The notes beneath the pieces were generated by a model that was not told the origin of the DNA, ran no database searches, and saw only the letters and a program-made list of their open reading frames with translations. Positions 15,326-24,441 of a DNA stretch of 64,000 nucleotides are shown here, piece after piece. Source of the DNA: Motiliproteus sp047633175 (lineage in GTDB: Bacteria; Pseudomonadota; Gammaproteobacteria; Pseudomonadales; Balneatricaceae); assembly GCA_047633175.1 (NCBI GenBank), contig JBLIEQ010000023.1:1-64000 (forward strand). Reading direction: 5' to 3'. Positions within the stretch are counted from its first letter, which is position 1. Each line of letters opens with the position of its first letter. Both the position numbers and the translations under genes were made by a program.

Positions 15326-17957
15326 CTTTAGTGCTCTCGAAAGTGCTCTCGGCGGCCTCTGCATCAGCGCTACCGACAACATTCTCATCGGCGGCTACCT
15401 CAGCCTCAGCGGCATCCAGCTCCTCGTCCAGGGGCTCTTTAACGCGCGCGGTACCGACCAACTTCTCATCGGCAGCCACCCGGATCAGGGTAACACCCTG
15501 CGTATTACGGCTCTGCACGGTAATCTCATCAGTACGAGTGCGCACCAGCGTGCCCTGGTCCGAGATCAGAATTACCTCATCGCCCTCGAAGACCTGCTCC
15601 ACACCGACCAGCTGACCATTACGCTCTGACAGGGTCATCGCGATCACCCCTTTACCACCGCGCCCCTTGGTGGGAAAGTCCTCAAGCAGGGTCATCTTGC
15701 CGTAGCCCTTAACGCTGGCGGTCAGAATCCGACCACCCTCTTCAGGGATGATCAACGCGATCACTCGTGCATCATCCTCCAGAGTGATACCTCTGACACC
15801 CCGTGCCTGACGGCTCAACGGGCGGATCAATTCCTCTTTAAAGCGCACCGCCTTGCCGGCATTACTGAACAACATCACTTCCTGCTCGCCGTTGGTGATA
15901 GCCGCACCGATCAGGGTATCCCCCTCATCCAGACCCAGCGCGATCAAACCGCTGCTGCGAGGCCGGGCAAAACTAGTCAGCGAGGTCTTCTTAACCGTGC
16001 CGAAGGCGGTGGCCATAAACACAAACCAATCTTCGGTATATTCGTTAACCGGCAGGATCGTACTGATATGCTCGCCTTCATCCAGTGGCAGGATATTGAC
16101 CATGGGCCGGCCTCTGGAGGTACGACTTGCGGTCGGAATCTCAAACACTTTAAGCCAGTAAACCTTGCCCCTGCTGGTGAAACACAGAATAGTATCGTGC
16201 GTATTTGCGACCAGCAGGTGGGCAATAAAGTCCTCGTCCTTAACGCCGGACGCTGACTTTCCACGCCCCCCGCGGCGCTGAGCCTGATAGGAATCCAGCG
16301 GCTGAGTCTTGGCATAGCCACCGTTAGAGATGGTGACAACCATATCCTCTTCGGTAATCAGGTCAGCGATCGTCAGATCGCGGCGCGAGGCCATAATTTC
16401 GGAGCGCCGCTCATCGCCATACTCGGCGGTAATAGCCTCAAGTTCTTCACGGATCACCGCCATCAGGCGCTCGGTGCTAGCCAGGATAAGCAACAGCTCG
16501 GCGATGGTGTCCAGCAGTTGCTTATACTCGTCGATCAGCTTGTCCTGCTCCATCCCGGTCAGGCGGTGCAGCTTAAGATCCAGGATCGCCTGCGCCTGAA
16601 CCGGTGACAGGTGATAATGGCCATCGACCATGCCGTACTGAGCCGGCAGCTCATCCGGACGGCAGGCATCAGCACCGGCACGCTCCAGCATCGCCGAGAC
16701 ATCACCCAGCAACCAACGGGTCTCGACTAGACGCTCCTTGGCTTCTGCCGAGGTTGTCGACTGCTTGATCAGATCGATAACAGAATCAATATTGGTCAGC
16801 GCTACGGCCAGACCTTCGAGCACATGACCCCGCTCACGGGCTTTGCGCAGTTCAAACAGGGTACGCCGAGTAACCACTTCGCGCCGGTGACGCACAAAGG
16901 CTTCCAGCAGTTGTTTTAGGTTCAGCGTCTTAGGCTGACCATCGACCAACGCCACGACGTTGATACCGAATACATTCTCCATCTGCGTATGGGCATAGAG
17001 GTTGTTGACCATCACCTCAGGCACATCGCCCCGACGCAGCTCGATCACGATCCGCATCCCGTCCTTATCGGACTCGTCACGCAGCTCGGTGATCCCTTCA
17101 AGCTTTTTCTCTTTAACCAGATCGGCGATCTTTTCGATCAGACGCGCCTTATTCACCTGATAGGGCAGCTCGGTCACTATGATCGAGGGCTTGCCATTCT
17201 TGGGATCCTCCTCGACATGGTAGCGCGCACGCAGATAGATACGGCCTCGTCCGGTACGATACGCCTCGATAATGCCAGCACGACCATTAATAATCGCTGC
17301 CGTCGGAAAGTCTGGGCCCGGGATATATTCCATCAACTGATCGATATCCAGATCAGGATTATCGATCAGGGCAATCGTCCCTGTGACCACTTCACGCAGG
17401 TTATGGGGCGGAATATTGGTCGCCATCCCTACCGCGATACCGGAGGAGCCGTTAATCAACAGGTTAGGGATACGCGTAGGCATCACAGCTGGGATCTGCT
17501 CGGTGCCGTCATAGTTAGGGACGAAGTCGACGGTCTCCTTTTCCAGGTCAGCCAGGATCTCATGGGAGATCTTAGACATCCGCACTTCGGTGTAACGCAT
17601 GGCGGCGGCAGAGTCACCATCGACCGAGCCGAAGTTACCCTGGCCATCGACCAGCATATGCCGCATCGAAAAGGTCTGCGCCATACGAACGATCGTGTCA
17701 TACACCGCAGAATCGCCGTGCGGATGGTATTTACCAATCACATCGCCGACCACACGTGCCGATTTTTTATAGGGCTTATTCCAGTCGTTATTAAGCTCGT
17801 GCATCGCGAACAGAACGCGCCTGTGCACCGGCTTGAGACCGTCCCGCACATCCGGCAAGGCACGCCCGACGATGACACTCATGGCGTAATCCAGATACGA
17901 CTTCTTCAGCTCGTCTTCGATATTGATCGGCTGGATCTGCTTGACTAGTTCACCCAT
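15318..17957 (-). CDS. gyrA: DNA gyrase subunit A
   Basis: Subunit of the type II topoisomerase that introduces negative supercoils. The 879-residue product has the quinolone-resistance region HPHGDSAVYDTIV with Ser and Asp at the positions equivalent to E. coli 83 and 87, the susceptible residues. The catalytic tyrosine is in AAMRYTEVR near residue 122, and the GyrA box in QRRGGRGKSA. The C-terminus has an acidic tail rich in Glu, Asp and Ala, as usual. The 3' end overlaps pheA by 8 bases. Confidence 0.98.
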   Translation of the reverse strand: MGELVKQIQPINIEDELKKSYLDYAMSVIVGRALPDVRDGLKPVHRRVLFAMHELNNDWNKPYKKSARVVGDVIGKYHPHGDSAVYDTIVRMAQTFSMRHMLVDGQGNFGSVDGDSAAAMRYTEVRMSKISHEILADLEKETVDFVPNYDGTEQIPAVMPTRIPNLLINGSSGIAVGMATNIPPHNLREVVTGTIALIDNPDLDIDQLMEYIPGPDFPTAAIINGRAGIIEAYRTGRGRIYLRARYHVEEDPKNGKPSIIVTELPYQVNKARLIEKIADLVKEKKLEGITELRDESDKDGMRIVIELRRGDVPEVMVNNLYAHTQMENVFGINVVALVDGQPKTLNLKQLLEAFVRHRREVVTRRTLFELRKARERGHVLEGLAVALTNIDSVIDLIKQSTTSAEAKERLVETRWLLGDVSAMLERAGADACRPDELPAQYGMVDGHYHLSPVQAQAILDLKLHRLTGMEQDKLIDEYKQLLDTIAELLLILASTERLMAVIREELEAITAEYGDERRSEIMASRRDLTIADLITEEDMVVTISNGGYAKTQPLDSYQAQRRGGRGKSASGVKDEDFIAHLLVANTHDTILCFTSRGKVYWLKVFEIPTASRTSRGRPMVNILPLDEGEHISTILPVNEYTEDWFVFMATAFGTVKKTSLTSFARPRSSGLIALGLDEGDTLIGAAITNGEQEVMLFSNAGKAVRFKEELIRPLSRQARGVRGITLEDDARVIALIIPEEGGRILTASVKGYGKMTLLEDFPTKGRGGKGVIAMTLSERNGQLVGVEQVFEGDEVILISDQGTLVRTRTDEITVQSRNTQGVTLIRVAADEKLVGTARVKEPLDEELDAAEAEVAADENVVGSADAEAAESTFESTKDD

Positions 17958-18186
17958 ATAAACCTGTTATCCTTTGTTCAGCGACCCTTGCCGAGCCTGC
18001 CTTACCACCAGTTCCGAGCCGAACGAAATACTCATCGGCTGCGCTAAAAAATGCGTGTAATCATAGCACGATCCCTAGCCTACAGGCGCAGTAAATTCAC
18101 TGCCAACTCAATCTCTACGCTGTGACGATCCCGACCTCGGTGGTAAGATGATCGGCCTACTGATTCCTATCGAGACCGGACCCCGT

Positions 18187-18924
18187 ATGAGCTCTGACAG
18201 CAGCAAGCCACAGGCCGACCCCAGCAGCAACGTAGACCCCGATGAGATCGCCAAGTTCGAAGCCCTCGCCGCCCGCTGGTGGGACAAACAGAGTGAATTC
18301 AAACCCCTTCACGACATCAACCCTCTGCGCGTTAATTTTGTTGACCAGCACGGGGCCCTGGCCGGCAAGCGGGTGCTGGATGTCGGCTGCGGCGGCGGAA
18401 TCCTCTCCGAATCGATGGCGGTTCGAGGTGCAGAGGTCACCGGCATCGATATGGGAGAGGCCCCCCTCAAGATCGCCAGGCTGCACGGCCTGGAATCCGG
18501 CATCAAGGTCACGTATCAGCAGATCACCGTCGAGCAGCTCGCCAGCGAACAGCCTGAAAGCTTCGATATTATCACCTGCATGGAGATGCTGGAGCACGTG
18601 CCCGACCCCGCATCGGTGGTCCACGCCTGCGCACGCCTGACCAAACCTGGAGGCCAGCTATTCTTCTCGACACTCAACCGCAATGCCAAATCCTATCTTT
18701 TCGCCATCGTCGGTGCCGAGTATCTGCTTAACCTGGTTCCCAGGGGCACGCACGATCACAGCAAGTTTATTCGACCCAGCGAACTCGCAGGCTGGTGCCG
18801 GGATGCCGGCCTTGAATCCGGCGTCACCTGCGGCCTGACCTACAACCTGCTCAGCAAGCAGTACCGACTCGATCCTCAGGATGTCGACGTCAACTACCTG
18901 CTGCAACTCAGCAAGCCGAACTAA
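18187..18924 (+). CDS. ubiG: Ubiquinone biosynthesis O-methyltransferase UbiG
   Basis: Performs both O-methylations in ubiquinone synthesis. The 245-residue product has the SAM-binding motif LDVGCGGGILSE near residue 65 and the family start DEIAKFEALAARWWD. The ATG at 18187 is preferred over an in-frame start 13 codons upstream because similarity begins here. It is first in the plus-strand operon ubiG-mupP-yciK, divergent from gyrA, an arrangement also seen in Pseudomonas. Confidence 0.97.
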   Translation: MSSDSSKPQADPSSNVDPDEIAKFEALAARWWDKQSEFKPLHDINPLRVNFVDQHGALAGKRVLDVGCGGGILSESMAVRGAEVTGIDMGEAPLKIARLHGLESGIKVTYQQITVEQLASEQPESFDIITCMEMLEHVPDPASVVHACARLTKPGGQLFFSTLNRNAKSYLFAIVGAEYLLNLVPRGTHDHSKFIRPSELAGWCRDAGLESGVTCGLTYNLLSKQYRLDPQDVDVNYLLQLSKPN

Positions 18925-18926
18925 GC

Positions 18927-19598
18927 ATGCACAGACCCAGACCCGCAGCCGTATTCTTCGACCTCGACGGCACGCTGCTCGACACCGCCCCCGATTTTTT
19001 CCGACTGCTCAACCAGATGCTAACCGAGCGCCGACAGCCCGAACTGGATCCGACCAACGTCCGACAGCAGATCTCAAACGGTGCCGCCGCCATGATCCAG
19101 AGCGCGTTCAATATCGACGCCTGCGACCCGCAAGCAGAACCCTTGCGAGCACAGCTGCTCGAACGCTATCGGCAGAACCCGGCGCAAGAGTCTCGATTAT
19201 TTGCCGGCATGGACAGACTCCTGCTATGGCTCGATCAACAGCAGATCCCCTGGGGCATTGTCACCAATAAACCGGAGCACTTCTGCCGCCCCCTATTGCA
19301 ACAGCTGCAGCTCGCCAACCGTTGCAGCACCCTGATCTGCCCCGACCACGTCGCCCAGGGAAAGCCCCACCCTGAAGGATTGCTTAAGGCCTGCGCCGAG
19401 CTCGACTGCCTCCCTCATCGATGCCTTTATGTGGGCGATCACCGCCGCGATATAGAGGCCGGTATCAACGCCGGAATGACTACGATAACCGCACTCTACG
19501 GCTACCTTGCAGACACCGATCAGGCCGACGACTGGCACGCCGACCTACAGATCGAACATCCGCAGCAACTCCTGGACTGGCTTCAAGGCTGCGACTAG
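18927..19598 (+). CDS. mupP: N-acetylmuramic acid 6-phosphate phosphatase MupP (HAD family)
   Basis: A HAD-superfamily phosphatase that in Pseudomonas dephosphorylates MurNAc-6-P in peptidoglycan recycling. The 223-residue product has the catalytic motif FFDLDGTLLDTAPDF at about residues 10-24, the VTNKP motif II and the GDHRRDIEAG motif IV. The specific MupP call rests on its place between ubiG and yciK, two bases after ubiG. By sequence alone it could be called a phosphoglycolate phosphatase (Gph-like). Confidence 0.85.
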   Translation: MHRPRPAAVFFDLDGTLLDTAPDFFRLLNQMLTERRQPELDPTNVRQQISNGAAAMIQSAFNIDACDPQAEPLRAQLLERYRQNPAQESRLFAGMDRLLLWLDQQQIPWGIVTNKPEHFCRPLLQQLQLANRCSTLICPDHVAQGKPHPEGLLKACAELDCLPHRCLYVGDHRRDIEAGINAGMTTITALYGYLADTDQADDWHADLQIEHPQQLLDWLQGCD

Positions 19599-19655
19599 AC
19601 CACACTAATGGCTACACTTACTGATAGTCATACGCATATAACAACGGAACCCCGC

Positions 19656-20399
19656 ATGTTTGATTACAACGCCCCGGACGAGCTCCTCAAAAATCGTATC
19701 ATCCTGATCACCGGTGCAGGTGCCGGCATCGGTCGTGCGGCCGCGCTGAGCTTCGCCCGACATGGCGCCACCGTTATTCTTGCCGGGCGCACGGTCAAAA
19801 AACTCGAAGCCGTTTACGATGAGATCGAAGCGGCGGGCTGGCCACAACCGGCCATCATTCCGATCAACCTGGAAGGGGCTGCACCTCATGACTATGATCT
19901 GGTCGCAGCGACTATTGAAAAAGAGTTCGGTCACCTTGACGGCCTGCTTAACAACGCCAGCCTGCTCGGAAACCGCACCCCGATCAGCAACTATGACCCC
20001 AGCGTCTGGAATCAGGTGATGCAGGTCAACGTCAACGCTCAGTTTTTACTAACCCAGGCAATGCTGCCGCTATTGATGGAATCCGATGACGCCTCCGTCT
20101 TATTCACTAGCTCAGGCGCAGGTCGTAAAGGCAGCGCCTACTGGGGCGCGTATGCCGTATCGAAATTTGCCACCGAAGGGCTAATGCAGGTCCTTGCCGA
20201 TGAACTGGAAAACACCTCCAACATCCGCGTCAACGCCATCAACCCCGGCCCCACCCGCACCAACATGCGCGCCCATGCCTACCCTGCCGAAAACCCCGGC
20301 AGTCTCGCCAGCCCAGAGCAGATCATGCCCGCCTATCTCTATCTTATAGGCCCTGACAGCAACGAGACTAACGGCCAGTCGCTCGACGCCCAGAATTAA
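19656..20399 (+). CDS. yciK: YciK-family short-chain oxidoreductase
   Basis: A classical short-chain dehydrogenase of unknown substrate. The 247-residue product has the NAD(P)-binding motif TGAGAGIG, the NNAS motif and the catalytic YxxxK in GAYAVSKFA. The start MFDYNAPDELLKNR matches the YciK family; an open frame 16 codons longer is not needed. It is third in the ubiG-mupP-yciK operon and is followed by a hairpin that probably ends the transcript. Confidence 0.93.
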   Translation: MFDYNAPDELLKNRIILITGAGAGIGRAAALSFARHGATVILAGRTVKKLEAVYDEIEAAGWPQPAIIPINLEGAAPHDYDLVAATIEKEFGHLDGLLNNASLLGNRTPISNYDPSVWNQVMQVNVNAQFLLTQAMLPLLMESDDASVLFTSSGAGRKGSAYWGAYAVSKFATEGLMQVLADELENTSNIRVNAINPGPTRTNMRAHAYPAENPGSLASPEQIMPAYLYLIGPDSNETNGQSLDAQN

Positions 20400-20410
20400 A
20401 GCCCAGAAAC

Positions 20411-20436
20411 AGCAACCCCCGCAATGGCGGGGGCTT
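20411..20436 (+). terminator. Probable terminator between yciK and rluB
   Basis: The 7-bp stem CCCCCGC/GCGGGGG with loop AATG (20416-20433) stands between the convergent yciK and rluB genes. There is no strong T-run, so termination is inferred from stem strength and position. Confidence 0.55.
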
Positions 20437-20465
20437 AAAGACTGACCGGTTTAACGGGGGAGAAC

Positions 20466-21323
20466 CTATCTACGCCGTGCTGGCCGCCCCGGCTTCGCCT
20501 CAGCAGAGCGCTGTGGCCGGGCTTTTTTCTGCGCCCTACCGTCTGAGACATGCTGCTCAACCGTCTTTTGCACCACCTTGCGCCGTTCTAAAGAGACCAT
20601 ATCGCATAGATCGTCAAGCTCTTTCTGACCCAACTCAACCCACTGCCCGGCCGACACCTGCTTGGGAATAAAGATACAGCCATAACGCACTCGCTTTAGC
20701 CGGCTAACCTCGACATCTTGAGACTCCCACAAACGTCGCACCTCCCTGTTACGCCCCTCCATCAGTGTCACGTGGTACCACTGATTACTGCCCGCGCCAT
20801 CAAAATGTTGCACATCGGAGAAGCGAGCCATGCCATCCTCAAGCGACACCCCTTCGCGAAGCCGCTTAACCATATCCTCGGTCACCTCACCATGAACCCG
20901 CACCGCATATTCACGATCGATCTGAGAGGAGGGATGCATCAGTTTATTGGCCAGTTCACCATCGGTGGTAAACAGCAGCAGACCGCTGGTATTAATATCC
21001 AGTCGTCCGACGGAGATCCAGCGCCCGCCATTAAGCTTTGGTAATTTCTCAAACACCGTAGGACGGCCTTCGGGATCGTTACGGGTACAGATCTCACCCA
21101 CCGGCTTGTTATAAAGAAGGACCCGGCCCTCGGAGGCGATGGATCTGGAAAGATTGACAGGACGGCCATCAACCATCAATTCAACATCAGTACCGACACG
21201 ATCACCCAGGGTAGCAACCTTGCCCGCGACCGTCACACGCCCGCTCTCAATCCAGCGTTCCATCTCCCGGCGCGACCCTATCCCTGCCCGGGCCAGCACT
21301 TTTTGAAGTTTTTCGTCGGTCAT
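20466..21323 (-). CDS. rluB: 23S rRNA pseudouridine-2605 synthase RluB
   Basis: Forms pseudouridine at position 2605 of 23S rRNA. The 285-residue product has an N-terminal S4 RNA-binding domain (LQKVLARAGIGSRREMERWI) and the catalytic aspartate in GRLDINTSGLLLF. The C-terminal tail is basic and low-complexity (RPQRSAEAKPGRPARRR), as in other RluB proteins. scpA and scpB, which often stand directly upstream, are not present. A REP-like repeat and the hns-like gene lie upstream instead. Confidence 0.94.
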   Translation of the reverse strand: MTDEKLQKVLARAGIGSRREMERWIESGRVTVAGKVATLGDRVGTDVELMVDGRPVNLSRSIASEGRVLLYNKPVGEICTRNDPEGRPTVFEKLPKLNGGRWISVGRLDINTSGLLLFTTDGELANKLMHPSSQIDREYAVRVHGEVTEDMVKRLREGVSLEDGMARFSDVQHFDGAGSNQWYHVTLMEGRNREVRRLWESQDVEVSRLKRVRYGCIFIPKQVSAGQWVELGQKELDDLCDMVSLERRKVVQKTVEQHVSDGRAQKKARPQRSAEAKPGRPARRR

Positions 21324-21483
21324 TTAGATCACCTGTAAAGATAAAACGGATACCCTCGCCACCAAGCAGCGGACAGCAGAGCATCATCATAGCGCGGCAT
21401 CATACCAGCACCACGAAGGGGTGCCTATCTTTCCAGTAGAGGGAGCTTCCAGTATTGTCGGAATACTTTCTACCCACGACTAC

Positions 21484-21565
21484 CCTGCCAAAGGGGAAGC
21501 CTGACGATGGCCACTCCCTGCCAGCATTGTCGGACTGCTTTCTATCCACAAAACGCCGACCCACA
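21484..21565 (-). repeat. REP-like dispersed repeat, copy C (reverse)
   Basis: The reverse complement reads tgtgggtcggcgttttgtgg followed by atagaaagcagtccgacaat and continues to ggcagggagtggccatc. It matches the copies near 245, 37191, 55143 and 62900 but lacks the 3' GTCGGACT-AGTCCGAC hairpin. Confidence 0.7.
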
Positions 21566-21572
21566 GCCTGAC

Positions 21573-21611
21573 CATAAAAAAAGGGTGCGCAATGCGCACC
21601 CTTTTTTTATG
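21573..21611 (-). terminator. Strong bidirectional intrinsic terminator after the H-NS-type gene
   Basis: The stem GGGTGCGC/GCGCACCC is flanked by seven A on one side and seven T on the other, so it can act in both directions. It lies 24 bases downstream of the H-NS-type gene on the minus strand. Confidence 0.9.
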
Positions 21612-21634
21612 GGTCAACTGAATCCTGCGATCCG

Positions 21635-22039
21635 TTATTCACCGATCAGACAATCTTCCTTACTACCGCCCTGATCGAAATACGCTTGGAACAACTTGGG
21701 CGTGCGACCCCGACCTGTCCACTGCAATACTCCACCCTTACCATCTTTGATCTGGTATTTAGGCTTAACGGTGCTTTTGGTTTTTGTTGCCGATGCAGTA
21801 TCCAGCATCGCCAGAAGATCATTCAGATCGACACCTTTTTCAGCCATCTGCTTTTTAACAGCGTCAATATCTGCTTGTTTTTGAGCTCGCTCCGCCTCCA
21901 TGGCAACCTCTTGCTGCTTACGCTCATTAATCAGATCAGACAGGTTTTCAAAAAGCTTATCCAGATCGGATGCTGACAGCTCTTTACAAGCTTTGCGCAG
22001 TGCCGTTTTTCGTGTAAGCACATTTAAAATGTCGCTCAT
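21635..22039 (-). CDS. H-NS family nucleoid-associated protein
   Basis: A histone-like protein that binds AT-rich DNA and silences genes. The 134-residue product has an N-terminal coiled-coil oligomerisation region with many Lys/Glu/Ala residues (about 20-70) and a C-terminal DNA-binding domain with the hallmark WTGRGRTPKLF (about residue 110). Its upstream region is strongly AT-rich, which would allow autoregulation. It sits at the end of the O-antigen initiation genes, a common target class for H-NS, but a direct link is only inferred. Confidence 0.92.
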   Translation of the reverse strand: MSDILNVLTRKTALRKACKELSASDLDKLFENLSDLINERKQQEVAMEAERAQKQADIDAVKKQMAEKGVDLNDLLAMLDTASATKTKSTVKPKYQIKDGKGGVLQWTGRGRTPKLFQAYFDQGGSKEDCLIGE

Positions 22040-22210
22040 AAGAGACCTCTAGAATTTTTTCAATTAAATAGCTAAGCTAAAATATAGCATCCAAGCTAAT
22101 TCCGCAAACGTTATATCAAAAAATAATATCGAACAATTATATTTTAGCTCAGATCAAACTATTAACAACAGAAACTAATAGTAGAATTTATTAACAAGCT
22201 AGAGGGATAG

Positions 22211-23227
22211 CTAGCCATTATCTACTCCACACCTAAGCCGATACACTCCCGCTATTACCGGAATACAGGCAACAACAGCCAACACCCATGCCAAAACCTG
22301 ATGATGATTACTAACCAGCCATTGCGTACTAAAGCTCAAAGGGATTAACCAAACTACATTTATCCCTATCGCCAACAGAGATGTTCGCTGATGACTACGC
22401 CAGCGCCTGGAGAGTATCTGGTATGCATGTGAGCGATGCGCCTGATACCAGCGTTCTCCATTTAAGATACGTCGCAGTAACGTCATACTGGCATCAATCC
22501 AAAACAGCGCCGTTAACACCAACCATACCAGGGGTGCTATCAGCTGCTCTCGGACGGTTATGACCGCCAGCATCGCGATTATAAACCCCAGGAAGTAACT
22601 GCCGACATCGCCCATAAAAAGTTTAGCAGGCGCCCAGTTAAGCACCCCAAAGCCGACCAGCACTGCTGCTAATAATAAAAACAGCGGCGGATACTGGATG
22701 TCAGCGCGCAGGAAACAGAGACCCGCCGCTGCTATACATATCAGCAGCGCTTCAGCGGTCGCGTAACCGTCGATACCATCTAGAAAATTAAACAGGTTAA
22801 TCCACCAGACACAAGCCAGGATCAGTCCGCACAGCCAAAACCAGAGGACGAAGGAACCGCTGGATAACTGATCATAATATAAAATTAAGACAGACAACGT
22901 CATACAGAGGCACTGTATCAAGAACCTGATTGTAGATGACAGACCAAAACGATCATCCACAAAACCAACCAGCGCCAGGACACCACCACCGATAATAAGT
23001 ACCAGGGCCTCATAAAGACCGATCTCAGCAGACCCTGCTAACCACAACAACAGGCTAAGATACAAAATTGCAAAACTAACGCCTCCTCCTCGTGGCACCG
23101 CAATAATATGAGAGCTTCTGGCATTGGGCAGATCAAACAGTTGCTGATATCGCAATAACTGTAAAACCAGAAAGCTCAATAATAAGGATGCTACGGCAAC
23201 CAGCGGATAGACCAGATTATTTAACAA
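22211..23227 (-). CDS. wbpL: WbpL/WecA-type undecaprenyl-phosphate glycosylphosphotransferase
   Basis: A polytopic membrane enzyme of the MraY/WecA family that moves a sugar-1-phosphate (GlcNAc, FucNAc or QuiNAc type) to undecaprenyl phosphate and so starts O-antigen synthesis. The 338-residue product has about ten hydrophobic segments and the motifs FVDDRFGLS, NFLDGIDG and MGDVGSYFLG. No ATG is available; the start shown is TTG (23225-23227) behind GAGAGAGGG. The gene follows an SDR and a WbpM-type dehydratase, which make the matching nucleotide sugar. The symbol is by analogy with Pseudomonas. Confidence 0.87.
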   Translation of the reverse strand: MLNNLVYPLVAVASLLLSFLVLQLLRYQQLFDLPNARSSHIIAVPRGGGVSFAILYLSLLLWLAGSAEIGLYEALVLIIGGGVLALVGFVDDRFGLSSTIRFLIQCLCMTLSVLILYYDQLSSGSFVLWFWLCGLILACVWWINLFNFLDGIDGYATAEALLICIAAAGLCFLRADIQYPPLFLLLAAVLVGFGVLNWAPAKLFMGDVGSYFLGFIIAMLAVITVREQLIAPLVWLVLTALFWIDASMTLLRRILNGERWYQAHRSHAYQILSRRWRSHQRTSLLAIGINVVWLIPLSFSTQWLVSNHHQVLAWVLAVVACIPVIAGVYRLRCGVDNG

Positions 23228-23396
23228 CAGACCCTCTCTCCCGCTCAGCCCTGGCCATATTAACCACTGACCCTGCTAACCAGAGCTGCGCAGCGTCGCT
23301 GAGGGGCTGCCAATTAAGTCGCTGCTTAGTCGCACTTAGCGGATAACCCTGGTTTCTCAACCACACCACCATTCCTTTAGCTCCCATCCTAGTCTG
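23228..23396 (-). pseudogene. Duplicated 3' fragment of the wbpV-like epimerase gene
   Basis: Between wbpL and the complete epimerase gene lies a reading frame (within 23217-23435) whose C-terminus TKQRLNWQPL...VVNMARAERERG repeats the C-terminus of the neighbouring epimerase (TKLRLNWQPP...LVNMAKAERERK). The DNA repeats too: roughly 23229-23330 matches 23399-23490 with some changes and a small indel. The rest of the epimerase domain is missing, so this is a remnant of a tandem duplication. The wbpL start is embedded in it. Confidence 0.75.
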
Positions 23397-24351
23397 CACG
23401 CTTTCTCTCCCGCTCAGCCTTGGCCATATTAACAAGCGTCAGCTGCAGCGTCGTGGGGGGCTGCCAATTGAGTCGCAACTTAGTCGCACGGGTATCTATT
23501 GCCAGAGATCCCAGCAAGCGATCCACACTGCCCGCTCGACCCATCAGCCCAGCAATAAGCCGGAGCAGCCACTGCGGACAATAAAATAACCGCGGCTTAA
23601 CCCCATAAGCCCTGGCAATCGTTTGAATCAGTTGCGAGGTGGAAACAGCTTCATCATCGGCTACCAGGAGCACCTGACCCCTGGCATCGGGATGAGAGAT
23701 ACAGACTCTCAGAAGATCAACCAGATTAACAACACTGAGCAACGAGCGCTGATTAGAGATGCCAGCAAGAGGCAGAGGGATCCCCCGGTTAACCCAGCGA
23801 ATAAGCTGTAACATATTGGCTTTAACCCCCTCCCCATATACCAGCGGCGGCCGGATCACCACCACCTCCAGAGGATTGTTTTGCCCGTATGCCAGCAGAT
23901 CAGATTCCGCGCAGTACTTAGATCGGGCATAGGCATCCTGAGGATTGGGAGTATCGGATATTCTATAAGGTAACGCCCGCTCCTCACCATTGACTTTAAT
24001 GGAGCTAAGAAAAACAAAACGCCTGACACCCGCGTTCGCCGCCAGGCGGACCAAACTCATCGTGCTTTGATGATTATCTCGCTCATACTCGGCATCCTGT
24101 GATGCCGTATCATCCATGGCATGGACACGCGCCGCCAGATGAATCACGACATCCATACCGATCAACGCCTGCGCAATAACCTCCTTATCGTCTAGCCCGG
24201 ATATTTTAATCGGCTCGATGCTTTCGAGCAGCGCCTCGGGCATTTGACTTGGATCCCGCAGTAACCCGCGCACCCTGTACCCCTGCCCAATCAACGTATG
24301 ACAGAGATGTCGACCGATAAAACCGTTGGCACCGGTGATCAATATGTTCAA
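23389..24351 (-). CDS. NAD-dependent epimerase/dehydratase, WbpV/WbpK-like (4-reductase for UDP-QuiNAc/FucNAc)
   Basis: An extended short-chain dehydrogenase/reductase. The 320-residue product has the NAD-binding motif TGANGFIG at residues 6-13, the catalytic YxxxK in DAYARSKYCAE and the substrate region RPPLVYG. In Pseudomonas O6-type clusters, WbpV reduces the 4-keto product of WbpM to UDP-QuiNAc, which WbpL then uses; the same trio stands here in one operon. The sugar product (QuiNAc or FucNAc) cannot be read from sequence. Confidence 0.87.
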   Translation of the reverse strand: MNILITGANGFIGRHLCHTLIGQGYRVRGLLRDPSQMPEALLESIEPIKISGLDDKEVIAQALIGMDVVIHLAARVHAMDDTASQDAEYERDNHQSTMSLVRLAANAGVRRFVFLSSIKVNGEERALPYRISDTPNPQDAYARSKYCAESDLLAYGQNNPLEVVVIRPPLVYGEGVKANMLQLIRWVNRGIPLPLAGISNQRSLLSVVNLVDLLRVCISHPDARGQVLLVADDEAVSTSQLIQTIARAYGVKPRLFYCPQWLLRLIAGLMGRAGSVDRLLGSLAIDTRATKLRLNWQPPTTLQLTLVNMAKAERERKRAD

Positions 24352-24441
24352 GATAGAGCGTTCGACTCAGGTTATTTTAAAATGGGCATCCGCCAAGGCT
24401 ACTGACAATAGCGATCGAGACGAGCACTTCATAAGCGAATC

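Larger units (their letters stand above)
21324..21634. other. Repeat-rich spacer between rluB and the H-NS-type gene
   Basis: No gene is visible. The spacer holds a reverse copy of the REP-like repeat (21484-21565), a degenerate second copy just before it (about 21420-21480, sharing gtcgga.tacttctacccac) and a strong terminator at 21573-21611. Confidence 0.6.

Noticed and set aside
16989..17948. 319-codon frame on the plus strand opposite gyrA
   Set aside because: It is the antisense of a strongly conserved part of gyrA and has no ribosome-binding site or family features.
23217..23435. 72-codon frame between wbpL and the epimerase as an independent gene
   Set aside because: Its C-terminal half duplicates the neighbouring epimerase C-terminus and its N-terminal half reads the epimerase 3' end in another frame, so it is a duplication remnant.
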